From the NCBI GenBank assembly GCA_030840645.1, contig JAVEEC010000051.1:33326-97325 (forward strand): 64,000 bases of DNA. Reading direction: 5' to 3'. The stretch is from Frankiaceae bacterium (GTDB lineage: Bacteria; Actinomycetota; Actinomycetes; BP-191). Shown here one piece after another: positions 45,716 through 55,667 of the stretch; the stretch's first letter is position 1, and each line of letters starts with the position of its first letter. Made by a program: the position numbers and the translations under genes. The notes beneath the pieces were generated by a model. The model was not told the origin of the DNA and searched no databases. It saw only the letters and a list, made by a program, of their open reading frames with translations.

Positions 45716-46720
45716 TCAGCGCGGGATGGGGGCGCAGCGGGCCTGGTGCACGGCGCCGATCATCGAGCGGACCTTGAGGCCCGCCGCGCCGCCGAGGTAG
45801 TCGAGGCAGAACACGTCCTCGATCGTCTTGAGCATCGAGTAGTGGTCGTAGGGGTCGGCGAGCTTCGCGCCGGGGGTGACGTTCGGCGAGACGAGCAGCG
45901 TGAACACCCGGCCGCCGAAGTCCGGCGCGCCGGAGTCGGCGGAGACCGGCCCGTCGTCGTCCGGGATGCCGCCCTCGTCGAACGTCAGCACGAGCAGGCC
46001 GCCGTTGCGGAACGACGGGTCGTTGAGGATCCGCGGCACGGTCCGCTTGGCGAACGAGTCGGCCTCCTTCACGCCGCCGCCCTCCTTGCACGGCGGGCCG
46101 GAGTCGTGCCCGTCGTGGCAGGTGTCGGGGGTGATGAAGTTGTAGTCGGGCACCTGCTTCTTCGCCATGTCGCGCCACAGGTCGGTCAGCGGGACGACGT
46201 GCTTGGCGCAGCGCGCGGGGTTGCCCATGATCGAGCGGTAGTAGACGAACGGGTTGTGCCGCGGCGAGTACCCGTTCTGGCTGGTCTCGACGGAGTTCTC
46301 GGCCGTGTGGGCGCACGGCTTCGGCATCGAGTCCATGTACCCCTTCCAGGTACGGCCCTTCGCCTCGAGCTGGTCGGCGATGTTGGGGACGTCCTGGATG
46401 CAGAGCGGGGAGCCGTAGAAGAAGCAGTCACTCGCGGTGGCGGGGTTCGGCGGCTGGCCGCTCGTCATCGCGAGGTAGTTGCCGAGGCTGGCGTGGCTGG
46501 TCGCGGTGTAGCTGGTCGCGAGCGCGTACTTCTTGACGAGGGAGTTCAGGTACGGCGCGTCGGGGCTGCCGATGACGTCGTTGAACGACGTGTTCTCCAT
46601 CACGTAGACGAACACCCGGCGGACGTTCCCCGGCTTGGTCGGCTTGGTGGCCGCGCCGGCAGCGAAGGGCGAGACGAGCGCGATCGCGGCGGCGGCGACG
46701 GCCAGGGTGCGGGTCCTCAT
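45716..46720 (-). CDS. Secreted phosphoesterase/acid phosphatase family
   Basis: RRVFVYVMENTSFNDVIG, SHASLGNYLAMTSG, TFDEGG. Confidence 0.88.
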   Translation of the reverse strand: MRTRTLAVAAAAIALVSPFAAGAATKPTKPGNVRRVFVYVMENTSFNDVIGSPDAPYLNSLVKKYALATSYTATSHASLGNYLAMTSGQPPNPATASDCFFYGSPLCIQDVPNIADQLEAKGRTWKGYMDSMPKPCAHTAENSVETSQNGYSPRHNPFVYYRSIMGNPARCAKHVVPLTDLWRDMAKKQVPDYNFITPDTCHDGHDSGPPCKEGGGVKEADSFAKRTVPRILNDPSFRNGGLLVLTFDEGGIPDDDGPVSADSGAPDFGGRVFTLLVSPNVTPGAKLADPYDHYSMLKTIEDVFCLDYLGGAAGLKVRSMIGAVHQARCAPIPR

Positions 46721-46760
46721 GGCGGGCACGGTACGGCGTCTCCGTGACCCACCGACAGAC

Positions 46761-46782
46761 GCCGGGTGAAGTCCCGGCGAAC
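46761..46782 (-). promoter_or_regulatory. PHO-box-like 11-nt repeats
   Basis: Minus strand GTTCGCCGGGA|CTTCACCCGGC, weaker units following. Confidence 0.5.
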
Positions 46783-46831
46783 GTCTCGTGACGAGTCGCC
46801 CGCGCCCGTCGTATCAATGTAGGTTGATGCC

Positions 46832-47119
46832 ATGTCACCCGCCGTGCGTGCCGTCGCCGATCCCGTGCGGTGGCGGATCCTCGGCGCGCTCGCGGCCGAG
46901 GACCTCTGCGTCTGCCACCTCACCGCCGACCTCGGGCTGGCCCAGCCGCTCGTCAGCCACCACCTGCGCGTCCTGCGCGAGGCCGGTCTGGTCGAGGCCG
47001 AGCGGGCCGGGCGGTGGACGTACTACCGGCTGCGCCGGGCCGCGCTCGCGGCGGCCGCGCGCGAGGTCGCCGGACTCGGGCGCGGCACTGCGCGGGCCGG
47101 GCGGCGACCGTGCTGCTGA
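46832..47119 (+). CDS. ArsR/SmtB family repressor
   Basis: VADPVRWRILGALAAEDLCVCHLTADLGLAQPLVSHHLRVLREAGLV (CVCH metal motif). Confidence 0.92.
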   Translation: MSPAVRAVADPVRWRILGALAAEDLCVCHLTADLGLAQPLVSHHLRVLREAGLVEAERAGRWTYYRLRRAALAAAAREVAGLGRGTARAGRRPCC

Positions 47120-47787
47120 CCGAGGACCTCACGCAGGATCGGATGCGGCGGGCGTTCGCGGAGTACGTCGGCACGGCGTTCCTCGTCGCCGCCGTCGTCG
47201 GCTCCGGCATCGCCGCGCAGCGCCTCACCGGCGACGCCGGGGTCGCGCTGCTGATCAACGCGTTCGCCACGGCTGGCGCGCTCGCCGCCGTCATCCTCGC
47301 CGTCGGGCCGCTCTCCGGCGCGCACCTCAACCCGGTCGTCAGCGTCGTCGACGCGGCGTTCGGCGACCTCGCCTGGCGCGACGTCGCGGCGTACGTCCCC
47401 GCCCAGCTGCTCGGCGGCTGCTGCGGCGCCGTCCTGGCCAACCTGATGTACGGCCGCTCCGCGGTCTCCCTCTCGCGGCACGCGCGCGGCGGCGGCGGCA
47501 TGCTGCTGGCCGAGGTCGTCGCGACGGTCGGGCTGGTCGTCGTGGTGTTCGGCGTGGTGCGGTCAGGGCGGGCCGCGGCGGCGCCGTTCGCCGTCGCCGG
47601 GTACATCGCGGCGGCGTACTTCTTCACGTCGTCGACGTCGTTCGCCAACCCGGCCGTAACGGTTGCGCGGATGCTGAGCGACACGTTCGCCGGGATCGCG
47701 CCCGGCTCGGTGGCGGCGTTCGTCGGGATGCAGGTCGTGGGCGGAGGCGTGGGATGGCTGACGGTACGGACGCTGTACCCGGCGTGA
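47110..47787 (+). CDS. MIP/aquaporin family channel, arsenic-associated
   Basis: FAEYVGTAFLVAAVVGSG, SGAHLNPVV, FANPAVTVARMLSDTFAGIAP. Confidence 0.88.
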   Translation: MLLTEDLTQDRMRRAFAEYVGTAFLVAAVVGSGIAAQRLTGDAGVALLINAFATAGALAAVILAVGPLSGAHLNPVVSVVDAAFGDLAWRDVAAYVPAQLLGGCCGAVLANLMYGRSAVSLSRHARGGGGMLLAEVVATVGLVVVVFGVVRSGRAAAAPFAVAGYIAAAYFFTSSTSFANPAVTVARMLSDTFAGIAPGSVAAFVGMQVVGGGVGWLTVRTLYPA

Positions 47788-48176
47788 GGCCGACGGTGCT
47801 GTTCGTCTGCGTGCACAACGCGGGCCGGTCGCAGATGGCGGCGGCGCTGCTGGAGAAGTACGGCGGCGACCGGGTCGACGTGCTCTCGGCGGGGAGCGCG
47901 CCTGCCGGCACGGTGAACCCGGCCGTCGTCGCGGTCATGAACGAGGTCGGCATCGACCTCGCGGCCCGCGTGCCGCGACTGCTGGACGTCGACTACGTGC
48001 GGGCCGCCGACGTCGTCGTGACGATGGGGTGCGGCGACGCCTGCCCGGTGTTCCCCGGCAAGCGGTACCTCGACTGGGTGCTGGACGACCCCGCCGGTCA
48101 GGACGTCGACGCGGTACGCGTGATCAGGGACGACATCGACGCGCGAGTCCGCGCCCTGCTGGCCGAGCTCGGCTGA
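47784..48176 (+). CDS. Arsenate reductase (low-MW phosphatase type)
   Basis: VLFVCVHNAGRSQMAAALLEKYG, VVTMGCGDACPVFPG. Confidence 0.92.
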   Translation: MRPTVLFVCVHNAGRSQMAAALLEKYGGDRVDVLSAGSAPAGTVNPAVVAVMNEVGIDLAARVPRLLDVDYVRAADVVVTMGCGDACPVFPGKRYLDWVLDDPAGQDVDAVRVIRDDIDARVRALLAELG

Positions 48177-48190
48177 CGACGTACGCGAGG

Positions 48191-49126
48191 TCAGCGGCCG
48201 CCCGGTGCGGAGTCGGCAATTGCCGACTCCGCATTGGCCAGCCGACGGTGGAGCGCCTGCTTCGCGACGATGAACGTCCGCTGGCTCTCCTCGATCGCCG
48301 ACCTCTCGTACGCGGCATCGACGGTGAACCAGACGCCGACGACGTTCGTCCGCGCCTTGCAGCGCAGGTCCGCCCGCGCTGTCGCGATGGCGAGCGCCGA
48401 TGCGGGCCCGGGTCCGGTGAAACGCGGGTCGCCGGGGGTACCGAGCGGGTCGGCGTAGTGGTAGCCCGACTCCGCCATGCACGCGGACCAGGCGGCGAAC
48501 ACTTTGCGCACACGTGAGTCCGCCCTGGACCGGTCGAACGACGCGAACTGGAGGGACTGCGCCGCGGACGTGTCGACCCCGCTGGGGATCCCCGCGTCGA
48601 GCAGCCGGTCGGCCTCCCCCAGACAGCCGCCTTCCGGAACGGTGACCCCGCGAACGAGGGTCGGCCCCTGTCCGGTCAGTGCCGCCCGACCGTCGACCCC
48701 GAGGTCGGGTTGTGGCGGCTTGCGCCGCAGGGCCGGGTCCCGCGGTCCCAGACCGAACGCGTACTTCCCGGCCAGCGCCGCGTCGGTGATGCCGTACCGG
48801 CGATCCGTCAGGCTTCGCGGGCCGACGTCGCCGGACGCGTCACCATCGGGGAGGGACACCCGGACGCCGAAACGGGCCAGGCATCGTTCGACGAGGAGGA
48901 CCCGCGCGGTCGCGACCGTCCGCAGCTGGTCCTCGCTCAGCATGTAGTCCTCTACCGGCAGGCGCAGATCGACGCTGGCCAGCAGTCGCGGCGCGGTCGC
49001 CGCTTCCGGCTGTCGTTCCGATCCCCGAGCCGGTCCCGCAACGTCGGCCGCGCCACAGCCGCTCCCGACCACGACCGCGGCGCCGACGAGCAGGCACGAC
49101 GCAACGCGTACGAACAATGACCTCAT
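48191..49126 (-). CDS. Putative lipoprotein
   Basis: VGAAVVVGSGCGAAD lipobox; C-terminal soluble domain. Confidence 0.7.
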   Translation of the reverse strand: MRSLFVRVASCLLVGAAVVVGSGCGAADVAGPARGSERQPEAATAPRLLASVDLRLPVEDYMLSEDQLRTVATARVLLVERCLARFGVRVSLPDGDASGDVGPRSLTDRRYGITDAALAGKYAFGLGPRDPALRRKPPQPDLGVDGRAALTGQGPTLVRGVTVPEGGCLGEADRLLDAGIPSGVDTSAAQSLQFASFDRSRADSRVRKVFAAWSACMAESGYHYADPLGTPGDPRFTGPGPASALAIATARADLRCKARTNVVGVWFTVDAAYERSAIEESQRTFIVAKQALHRRLANAESAIADSAPGGR

Positions 49127-49202
49127 GAGCTCCCCGCCTGACAGGTGGTCGAAGCGGCGCCGGGCTCGGTCGACCGGAGCCCGGCGCCGCGCGTTCGGAT
49201 CG

Positions 49203-49589
49203 TCAGCAGCCGAACGACTGGTACTCCGCTGACGTGATCGTGTTGTGGAACGCCGGGCTCGCGTTACCGACGTAGCCCGCCGCGAGACATCCGTGCGAAC
49301 CGGTGTAGCCGGCGCCCGTGTACACGTGCCACCAGAACGTGTCCCTGTTGCGGTACGACGCGGTGTTGTTGTTCGCACCGACGGTCGTCCCGGGGAAGTT
49401 GTCGTTGCTGAAGTCCGAGTCGTCGACCAACAGGTCGAGCACAGTGCCGGTGGAGCCTTGGGCGTAGTAGAGACCGAACTCTCCGACGTCGACGAAACCG
49501 TCCTTGGGCGCCGCACCCGCCGGCGTCATGCCGGTGAGTGCGGTCGCCAACGCGACGGCCGCCACCCCTGACCAGGTGATGAGATGCAC
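49203..49589 (-). CDS. Secreted protein, I36-inhibitor/crystallin-like
   Basis: Signal peptide then KDGFVDVGEFGLYYAQGSTGTVLDLLVDDSDFSNDNFPGT... Confidence 0.5.
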   Translation of the reverse strand: MHLITWSGVAAVALATALTGMTPAGAAPKDGFVDVGEFGLYYAQGSTGTVLDLLVDDSDFSNDNFPGTTVGANNNTASYRNRDTFWWHVYTGAGYTGSHGCLAAGYVGNASPAFHNTITSAEYQSFGC

Positions 49590-49878
49590 GGTATTTCTCC
49601 GATCGGCTGAAGATGGTCGCTCCCAAAGCACGCGGTACCACGCCCCCGTGGATTCGACCGCCCGGTGGCCCGGGCGCGCCGAATGTCATCCCATGGACGG
49701 GTTGCCGCGAGTCCCGAGTCTTCGTGACTCGACAGCCCTCGTGACGAGGGCTACGTTGCCGCGCCCCACATTCACTGTCGGCGGGCAACCCCGTAGACGA
49801 CACGTCGACCGTCCCGTAATGTCACCCGTCACGCGCCACTATCCTGGGTATGAAGGAATCAGCGGGCTGGGGCGGAAG

Positions 49879-50412
49879 ATGCGACGCACGGGGGAATCGA
49901 TGAGAACGCTCGTCGCGACGGCGCTCGTCGCGGCCGCCCTGACCGCGTGCGCGACCGGAAAGTCCCCCGGCGTTGCGACAGCCAGGAGCGGCTCACCGAC
50001 GCCGAGCGCCGACTCGGCCGCAACGGCGCAGCGGTACATCGAGTGCATGCGCGGCGAGGGCGTCCCGATGCTCGACGAGCTGACGCCCGACGAAGGTCTC
50101 CCGCAGATCGACAAGGAGAAGGCTCCGTTCGAGCGGGTCGGCTCGGCGATGGAGCACTGCCGCGCACTGCTGCCCGCCGGCAAGCCCGCGCCAAGACCCG
50201 CCGCGGCGGACGTCGAGAAGCTGCGGCAGTACGCGAGCTGCCTGCGCGCGCACGGGCTGCCCGACTACCCCGACCCCGATCCCGACACCGGGGTGCCGAT
50301 GATGAGCGACGAGCTCAGGGTCCGTCTCAAGAACGACCCCAACCTTCCCGCGGCGATGAAGACCTGCTACGAGACCGGCCCGCACCCGACGGGCGGGGTC
50401 GTCGGCGGATGA
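49879..50412 (+). CDS. Putative lipoprotein
   Basis: LVAAALTACATGK lipobox; YIECMRGEGVP and YASCLRAHGLPDYPDP. Confidence 0.7.
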   Translation: MRRTGESMRTLVATALVAAALTACATGKSPGVATARSGSPTPSADSAATAQRYIECMRGEGVPMLDELTPDEGLPQIDKEKAPFERVGSAMEHCRALLPAGKPAPRPAAADVEKLRQYASCLRAHGLPDYPDPDPDTGVPMMSDELRVRLKNDPNLPAAMKTCYETGPHPTGGVVGG

Positions 50413-51497
50413 GGATGCCCGGGCGCCGTGGCCGCGTGGCAGTCGCTTCGACCGTGGCCGTCGTCGTCGCGGTCGTTGCCGTCGTGGCCGGGACGGCGGC
50501 CGTTCGGAAGCGCCGTACCGTCGAGACCGACGCAGCGCCGGCCGCGACGGCAGCCATCGTGAGGCAGACGCTCGTGGAGTCCGCGACCGTCGTTGGTGAG
50601 GTGGGCTACGGCACCGCCGTCCCCGTCGACGTGCGCGCGACCGGAACTGTCACCTGGGTCCCCGAACAGGGCGCGACCCTCGCGCGCGGCTCGCAGGTCG
50701 CGCGCGTGGACGACGGCCCGGTCGTTCTCCTGTACGGCGCGCTCCCGATGTACCGGCCGCTCGGCGCCGGCGCCGAAGGACACGACGTAGGACAGCTGAC
50801 GCAGAACCTGAAGGCGCTCGGCTACACCGGGTTCGCCGCGAACACCCGGTTCACGGCCGCCACCGCGACGGCAGTACGGCGCTGGCAGCGCGACCTGGGG
50901 CTGCCAGAGAGCGGCGTCGTGGAGGTCGGCCGCGTCGTCTTCACGGCCGGACCGGTACGGGTCGCCACGGTCTCCGTCCGGCCGGGCGCGGCCGCGCCGG
51001 CCCAGGTGCTCGCCGTCACCGCCACGACGAGGATCGTGTCGGCGAACGCGCTCGCGGGCACGGCGGCATGGGCCGGGCGTGGGGCGCGGGTGACCGTCCG
51101 GCTGCAGGACGGGAGGGTCGTGCCGGGGGTCGTGACGGCCACCGCGACGGCGACCTCGGCCGGCGCTTCCGGACAGCCCGCCGAGGGTGGCGGCGCCGCC
51201 GAGGGGGCGCGCGGGAACGGCGTGCGGATCACCGTGGAGCTCACCGGCTCCGGGACGGCCGACGTGCCCGAACAGACGGGTGTCGAAGTGACGCACGTCC
51301 TCCGACGTCGGGTGGACGTCCTCACGGTCCCGGTCGCGGCTTTGCTCGCGCTCGCCGAGGGCGGGTACGGGGTCGAGGTCGTCGAGCCGGCCGGGACCAG
51401 GGTCGTCGCCGTCAAGACCGGCCTGTTCGCCGACGGCCGGGTCGAGATCAGCGGCGACGGGCTGCGCGAGGGCCAGCACGTCGGCATGCCGGCGTGA
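50409..51497 (+). CDS. Membrane-fusion-type adaptor with peptidoglycan-binding domain
   Basis: [43 protein letters not shown]-terminal TM. Confidence 0.8.
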   Translation: MRMPGRRGRVAVASTVAVVVAVVAVVAGTAAVRKRRTVETDAAPAATAAIVRQTLVESATVVGEVGYGTAVPVDVRATGTVTWVPEQGATLARGSQVARVDDGPVVLLYGALPMYRPLGAGAEGHDVGQLTQNLKALGYTGFAANTRFTAATATAVRRWQRDLGLPESGVVEVGRVVFTAGPVRVATVSVRPGAAAPAQVLAVTATTRIVSANALAGTAAWAGRGARVTVRLQDGRVVPGVVTATATATSAGASGQPAEGGGAAEGARGNGVRITVELTGSGTADVPEQTGVEVTHVLRRRVDVLTVPVAALLALAEGGYGVEVVEPAGTRVVAVKTGLFADGRVEISGDGLREGQHVGMPA

Positions 51498-52210
51498 CGC
51501 CGTTGGCCGTGGGCCTCGACGAGGTCGTGAAGGAGTACCCCGGCGGCGTTCGCGCGCTCGACGGGGTGACGTTGGGCATCGGGCAGGGAGAGATCACCGC
51601 GATAGTCGGGGCGTCCGGCTCGGGGAAGTCGACGCTGCTCCACGTCGTGGGCACGCTGGACCGCCCGAGCGCGGGTCGCGTCAGCGTCTACGGCACCGAC
51701 GTGTCGGCCCTCGACGACCGGGACCTCTCGGCGCTACGGGCGACGACGATCGGCTTCGTCTTCCAGCACTTCCACCTCGCGCCCGGTGTCTCCGCGGTCG
51801 ACAACGTCGCCGACGGGCTCCTCTACTGCGGCGTGCCGCGGGCGCGACGCCGCGGCCGGGCGCGAGCCGCTCTCGACCGCGTCGGTCTCGCGCACCGTAG
51901 CGAGCACCGCCCGCACGAGCTCTCCGGCGGCGAACGCCAGCGAGTGGCGATCGCGCGCGCCGTCGTCGGCGACCCGCCTCTCCTGCTGGCCGACGAGCCG
52001 ACCGGCAACCTCGACACCGCCTCCGGCGCGCGGGTCATGGAGGTGCTCCGCGAGCTGCATGCGAGTGGGACGACCGTCGTTCTCATCACTCATGACGCCG
52101 GCATCGCGGCGGGCCTGCCACGCCGGGTGACGATCACCGACGGCCGGATCACCGGCGACACGGGCGCCGGCGATCAGGCGTCCGGGCTGTTCGCCTCGGT
52201 CGAGTCATGA
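51494..52210 (+). CDS. ABC transporter ATP-binding protein (MacB-like)
   Basis: [39 protein letters not shown]. Confidence 0.95.
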   Translation: MTPLAVGLDEVVKEYPGGVRALDGVTLGIGQGEITAIVGASGSGKSTLLHVVGTLDRPSAGRVSVYGTDVSALDDRDLSALRATTIGFVFQHFHLAPGVSAVDNVADGLLYCGVPRARRRGRARAALDRVGLAHRSEHRPHELSGGERQRVAIARAVVGDPPLLLADEPTGNLDTASGARVMEVLRELHASGTTVVLITHDAGIAAGLPRRVTITDGRITGDTGAGDQASGLFASVES

Positions 52211-53430
52211 CGGACGCGGAGAGCCCGGGCGGCCGTCGTGCCCGACCGGTGACGCCGCGCGGGTTGCGACCCGCGGACCTGCTGAGGGTGGGGGCCGTCG
52301 GCCTGGTCGCGCGACCGTTGCGCGTCGTCCTCTCGGCGCTGGGGATCGCCATCGGGATCGCCGCCGTCGTCGCCGTCGTCGGGGTGTCCGCGTCGAGCCG
52401 GGCCGAGGTCACCGCCGCTCTCGACCGCCTCGGCACGAACCTGCTCACGGCCTCCCCGGGCAGCACGCTGTTCGGCGAGGACGCGAAGCTGCCGGTCGAG
52501 TCGGTCGCGATGGTCGGCCGGATCGCGCCGGTGCGCTCGGCGACGGCTACCGGCAAGGTCGCGGCGAGCGTGTACCGCAACGACCACATCCCGACCGGTC
52601 GCACGAGCAGCATCGCGGTCGTCGCTGTCCGGCAGGACCTGCTCAGCACGCTCGGCGGGACGGTGGCGCGGGGGGCCTGGCTGAACGACGCGACCGCGCG
52701 CTACCCCGCCGTCGTCCTCGGTGACACGTCCGCCCGACGTCTCGGCATCAGGACGCCCGCGTCCCGCGTGTGGCTCGGCGGGCGATGGTACGGCGTCGCC
52801 GGCATCCTCGACCCCGTACCCCTCGCGCCGGAGATCGACAGCTCCGCGCTCATCGGGTGGGAGGCGGCGCAGACCTACGCCGGCTTCGACGGTCATCCGA
52901 CGACGCTCTACACGCGCAGTGACCCGGCACAGGTCGAAGCGGTTCGCAGCGTGCTCGCCGCGACCGTCAACCCGCCCGCGCCGTACGAGGTGAAGGTCTC
53001 CCGCCCGTCCGACGCTCTCGCCGCCGAGCGCGCCACCAAGTCGGCCCTCAACGGCCTCCTGCTCGGGCTCGGGCTGGTCGGGCTGGTCGTGGGTGGGGTG
53101 GGCATCGCGAACACGATGGTGATCTCGGTGATCGAGCGCCGCGCCGAGATCGGCCTGCGCCGATCCCTCGGCGCGACCCGTGCCCACATTCGCGCGCAGT
53201 TCCTGACCGAGTCGCTCCTCCTGTCCGCCCTCGGCGGGATCGCGGGCACCGTCGTCGGCGCCGCCGTCACCGCGGCGTACGCGACGTCGCGCGGGTGGCC
53301 GACGGCGCTCCCGGCCTGGGCGCTCGTCGGCGCCGTCCTCGTGACCGTGCCCATCGGCGTGATCGCCGGGGTGTACCCCGCCCTGCGCGCCTCGTCCGTT
53401 GCTCCGGCTCAGGCTCTCTCGATGCAATAG
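52207..53430 (+). CDS. ABC transporter permease (MacB/FtsX family)
   Basis: [42 protein letters not shown]. Confidence 0.94.
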   Translation: MTDAESPGGRRARPVTPRGLRPADLLRVGAVGLVARPLRVVLSALGIAIGIAAVVAVVGVSASSRAEVTAALDRLGTNLLTASPGSTLFGEDAKLPVESVAMVGRIAPVRSATATGKVAASVYRNDHIPTGRTSSIAVVAVRQDLLSTLGGTVARGAWLNDATARYPAVVLGDTSARRLGIRTPASRVWLGGRWYGVAGILDPVPLAPEIDSSALIGWEAAQTYAGFDGHPTTLYTRSDPAQVEAVRSVLAATVNPPAPYEVKVSRPSDALAAERATKSALNGLLLGLGLVGLVVGGVGIANTMVISVIERRAEIGLRRSLGATRAHIRAQFLTESLLLSALGGIAGTVVGAAVTAAYATSRGWPTALPAWALVGAVLVTVPIGVIAGVYPALRASSVAPAQALSMQ

Positions 53431-53439
53431 GAGCGCTCG

Positions 53440-53703
53440 ATGAGCGAGTTCGACGTAGCGGCGTCGCCGCTGGGGGGTACGTACGCTCTCTCGCCCCGGG
53501 AGGTCGAGGTTCTGCGCCACTTCGCAGCCGGTCTGACGTACGACCAGGCCGCCAGGCGGATGGGAGTCACCCGGCACACGGTCGACACGTACCTGCGGCG
53601 TGTCCGCGGGAAGACCGGCGCCGGTAGCGGCGCGCACCTCACGCGCCTTGCCGTCGCGCTGGAGGACGAGCTGCAGCGCCGCGCCGGACCCGTCGCTGAG
53701 TGA
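53440..53703 (+). CDS. LuxR-type HTH protein
   Basis: LSPREVEVLRHFAAGLTYDQAARRMGVTRHTVDTYLRRVRGKTG. Confidence 0.85.
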   Translation: MSEFDVAASPLGGTYALSPREVEVLRHFAAGLTYDQAARRMGVTRHTVDTYLRRVRGKTGAGSGAHLTRLAVALEDELQRRAGPVAE

Positions 53704-53870
53704 CGCGGTGCTATACGCGAAGGCTCCGGCTCTTCCTGTAGGTCGTGTCTACGGGGTCAGCGCGGCGCCATAGCGACCGTCCCGGGGCGGTCAGGGGAAC
53801 GTTCGGTAAACACTTCGCGCCGTGCTACGCACCACTGGGGACAGACCGGTGGATGACGACCTGCCGACGG

Positions 53871-54800
53871 TCAGACCCCGGCGAGCCAGTCGAGGCGGCG
53901 GAGGATGACGCCCTCCCGCAGCGCCCACGGGCAGATCGCGAACGACGCGACGCCCAACGTCTCCATCACCTGCTCGGCGACGACGGCGCCCGCCAGGAGC
54001 TGCGGCGCGCGGGCGGGGGAGACGCCGGGGAGCGTGGCGCGTTCGGCGGCCGTGGTCGGCAGCAGGTGCGCGACGATCCCGCGAACGTCGTCCAGCGCGA
54101 GCCGCCGCCGGGCCCGCGCCCCCCGGGCGTACGGCGCCGCTCCCGCGATCCGCGCCAGCGAGCGGAACGTCTTGGACGTCGCCGCCGCGAGGTCCGGCGG
54201 TGGCGTGCCGCGCTCGGCCAGCGGCGCCAGGGAAGAACGCACGTGCGAACGCAGCGCGTCCACGTCGTCAGGCCGCGCGGGGTCGTGACCGGACAGGAAC
54301 TCGCGGTGCAGCCGCCCCGCCCCCAGCGGGAACGACACCGCGAGGTCCGGCTCCTCGTGGTCGCCCTCGGCGACCTCCAGCGAGCCCCCGCCGATGTCGG
54401 CGACGAGCAGCCGCCCGGCCGACCAGCCGTACCACCGCCGCACCGCGATGAACGTCAGGGCCGCCTCGTCCGCGCCCTCCAGCACGTTCAGGTCGACGCC
54501 GGTGGCGGCGCGGACGCGTTCGACGACGGCGGGGCCGTTCGGCGCGTCGCGGATCGCCGACGTGGCGAACGCGACCAGGTCCTCGACGCCGCGTTCCTCG
54601 GCCTCCCGCCGCGCCTCCGCGACCGCCGCGGTCAGGCGGCGCTCGCCGGACGGCGCCAGCGTGCCGTCCGGCGAGAGCAGCGCGGCGAGCTGGAGGTCGG
54701 TCTTGACCGACGCGGCCGGCGACGGCTGGCCGCCGCGGTGCGCGTCGACCACGAGCAGGTGCACGGTGTTCGACCCCACGTCGAGGACACCGAGCCGCAC
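53871..54800 (-). CDS. Ppx/GppA family phosphatase
   Basis: [41 protein letters not shown]. Confidence 0.93.
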   Translation of the reverse strand: MRLGVLDVGSNTVHLLVVDAHRGGQPSPAASVKTDLQLAALLSPDGTLAPSGERRLTAAVAEARREAEERGVEDLVAFATSAIRDAPNGPAVVERVRAATGVDLNVLEGADEAALTFIAVRRWYGWSAGRLLVADIGGGSLEVAEGDHEEPDLAVSFPLGAGRLHREFLSGHDPARPDDVDALRSHVRSSLAPLAERGTPPPDLAAATSKTFRSLARIAGAAPYARGARARRRLALDDVRGIVAHLLPTTAAERATLPGVSPARAPQLLAGAVVAEQVMETLGVASFAICPWALREGVILRRLDWLAGV

Positions 54801-54809
54801 CGGCCGCTC

Positions 54810-55667
54810 CTACGCAGCGTCGAGGTAGTCGGCCGCGACGAGCCGCCCGGCCGAGAACGACAGTACCCACGCGCTGCCCTTCGCATCGCGCACGTCGCCT
54901 GCCGGCAGGCCGTCCGCGGCGCGCAACGCCGCCACGATCGCCGGGATGACGACACCCTGGCTGCACGCGACGGCGACGCCGTACGACGCCAGCGACCGCA
55001 CGTACGCGACGGCGTCGGCCGGCGCCGCGTCCTCGCCGAGGCACGGCTCGATCGCGACGGTGCCCGCCCACGCGACCGTGTCGACGCAACGGCGCGGCGG
55101 CGCGGACACGACGTACGGCCGCTCCGACGGCAGCCAGAATGCCGGCAGCGCCGCCGCGAGGTACGCCACCTGCGCCCGCCCCGACGCATCCAGCGGGCGT
55201 TCGTCGTCGGGACCGGACCACGCCTCCCGCGAGCCCGCCCGCGCGTGCCGGACGAGCAGCACCGTCGCGGTCGCCACCGGCCGCAACGCGAACCGCGCGA
55301 GCACGCCACGGTCCGCGTCCCACGTCAGGCGTTCCGCGGCCGCGGCGGGCGCGAGCCAGGCGACCGCGTCGACCTCGCCGCCGGTACGGCCGACCTCGGT
55401 GCCGCACCGCGCGGACCAGTAGTCGACGACCTTCTCCTCGCCGCCCTCGACCCGGTGCGCCGTCCGCCCGAGCCAGCGGCCGAGCGCGGCCTCGTACCCG
55501 GTCTCCTCCGTCGCTTCGCGCCGCGCCCCGGCGACCAGTGGCTCCCCCGGCTCGATCCGGCCCTTCGGCAGCGACCAGTCGTCGTACCGGGGCCGGTGCA
55601 CCACGGCGACCTCGACCGAGCCCTCGACAGAACGCCACACCACCGCGCCTCCGGCGCGGACCGTCAA
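54810..55667 (-). CDS. NUDIX + histidine phosphatase fusion (MutT1-like)
   Basis: [29 protein letters not shown] and [15 protein letters not shown] start overlapping ppk1 stop. Confidence 0.85.
   Translation of the reverse strand: MTVRAGGAVVWRSVEGSVEVAVVHRPRYDDWSLPKGRIEPGEPLVAGARREATEETGYEAALGRWLGRTAHRVEGGEEKVVDYWSARCGTEVGRTGGEVDAVAWLAPAAAAERLTWDADRGVLARFALRPVATATVLLVRHARAGSREAWSGPDDERPLDASGRAQVAYLAAALPAFWLPSERPYVVSAPPRRCVDTVAWAGTVAIEPCLGEDAAPADAVAYVRSLASYGVAVACSQGVVIPAIVAALRAADGLPAGDVRDAKGSAWVLSFSAGRLVAADYLDAA

Noticed and set aside
41901-46316. 1471-aa minus-strand ORF
   Set aside because: High-GC open frame across several well-supported genes; composition is Arg/Pro/Ala-rich nonsense except for the last ~277 aa, kept as 41901-42731.
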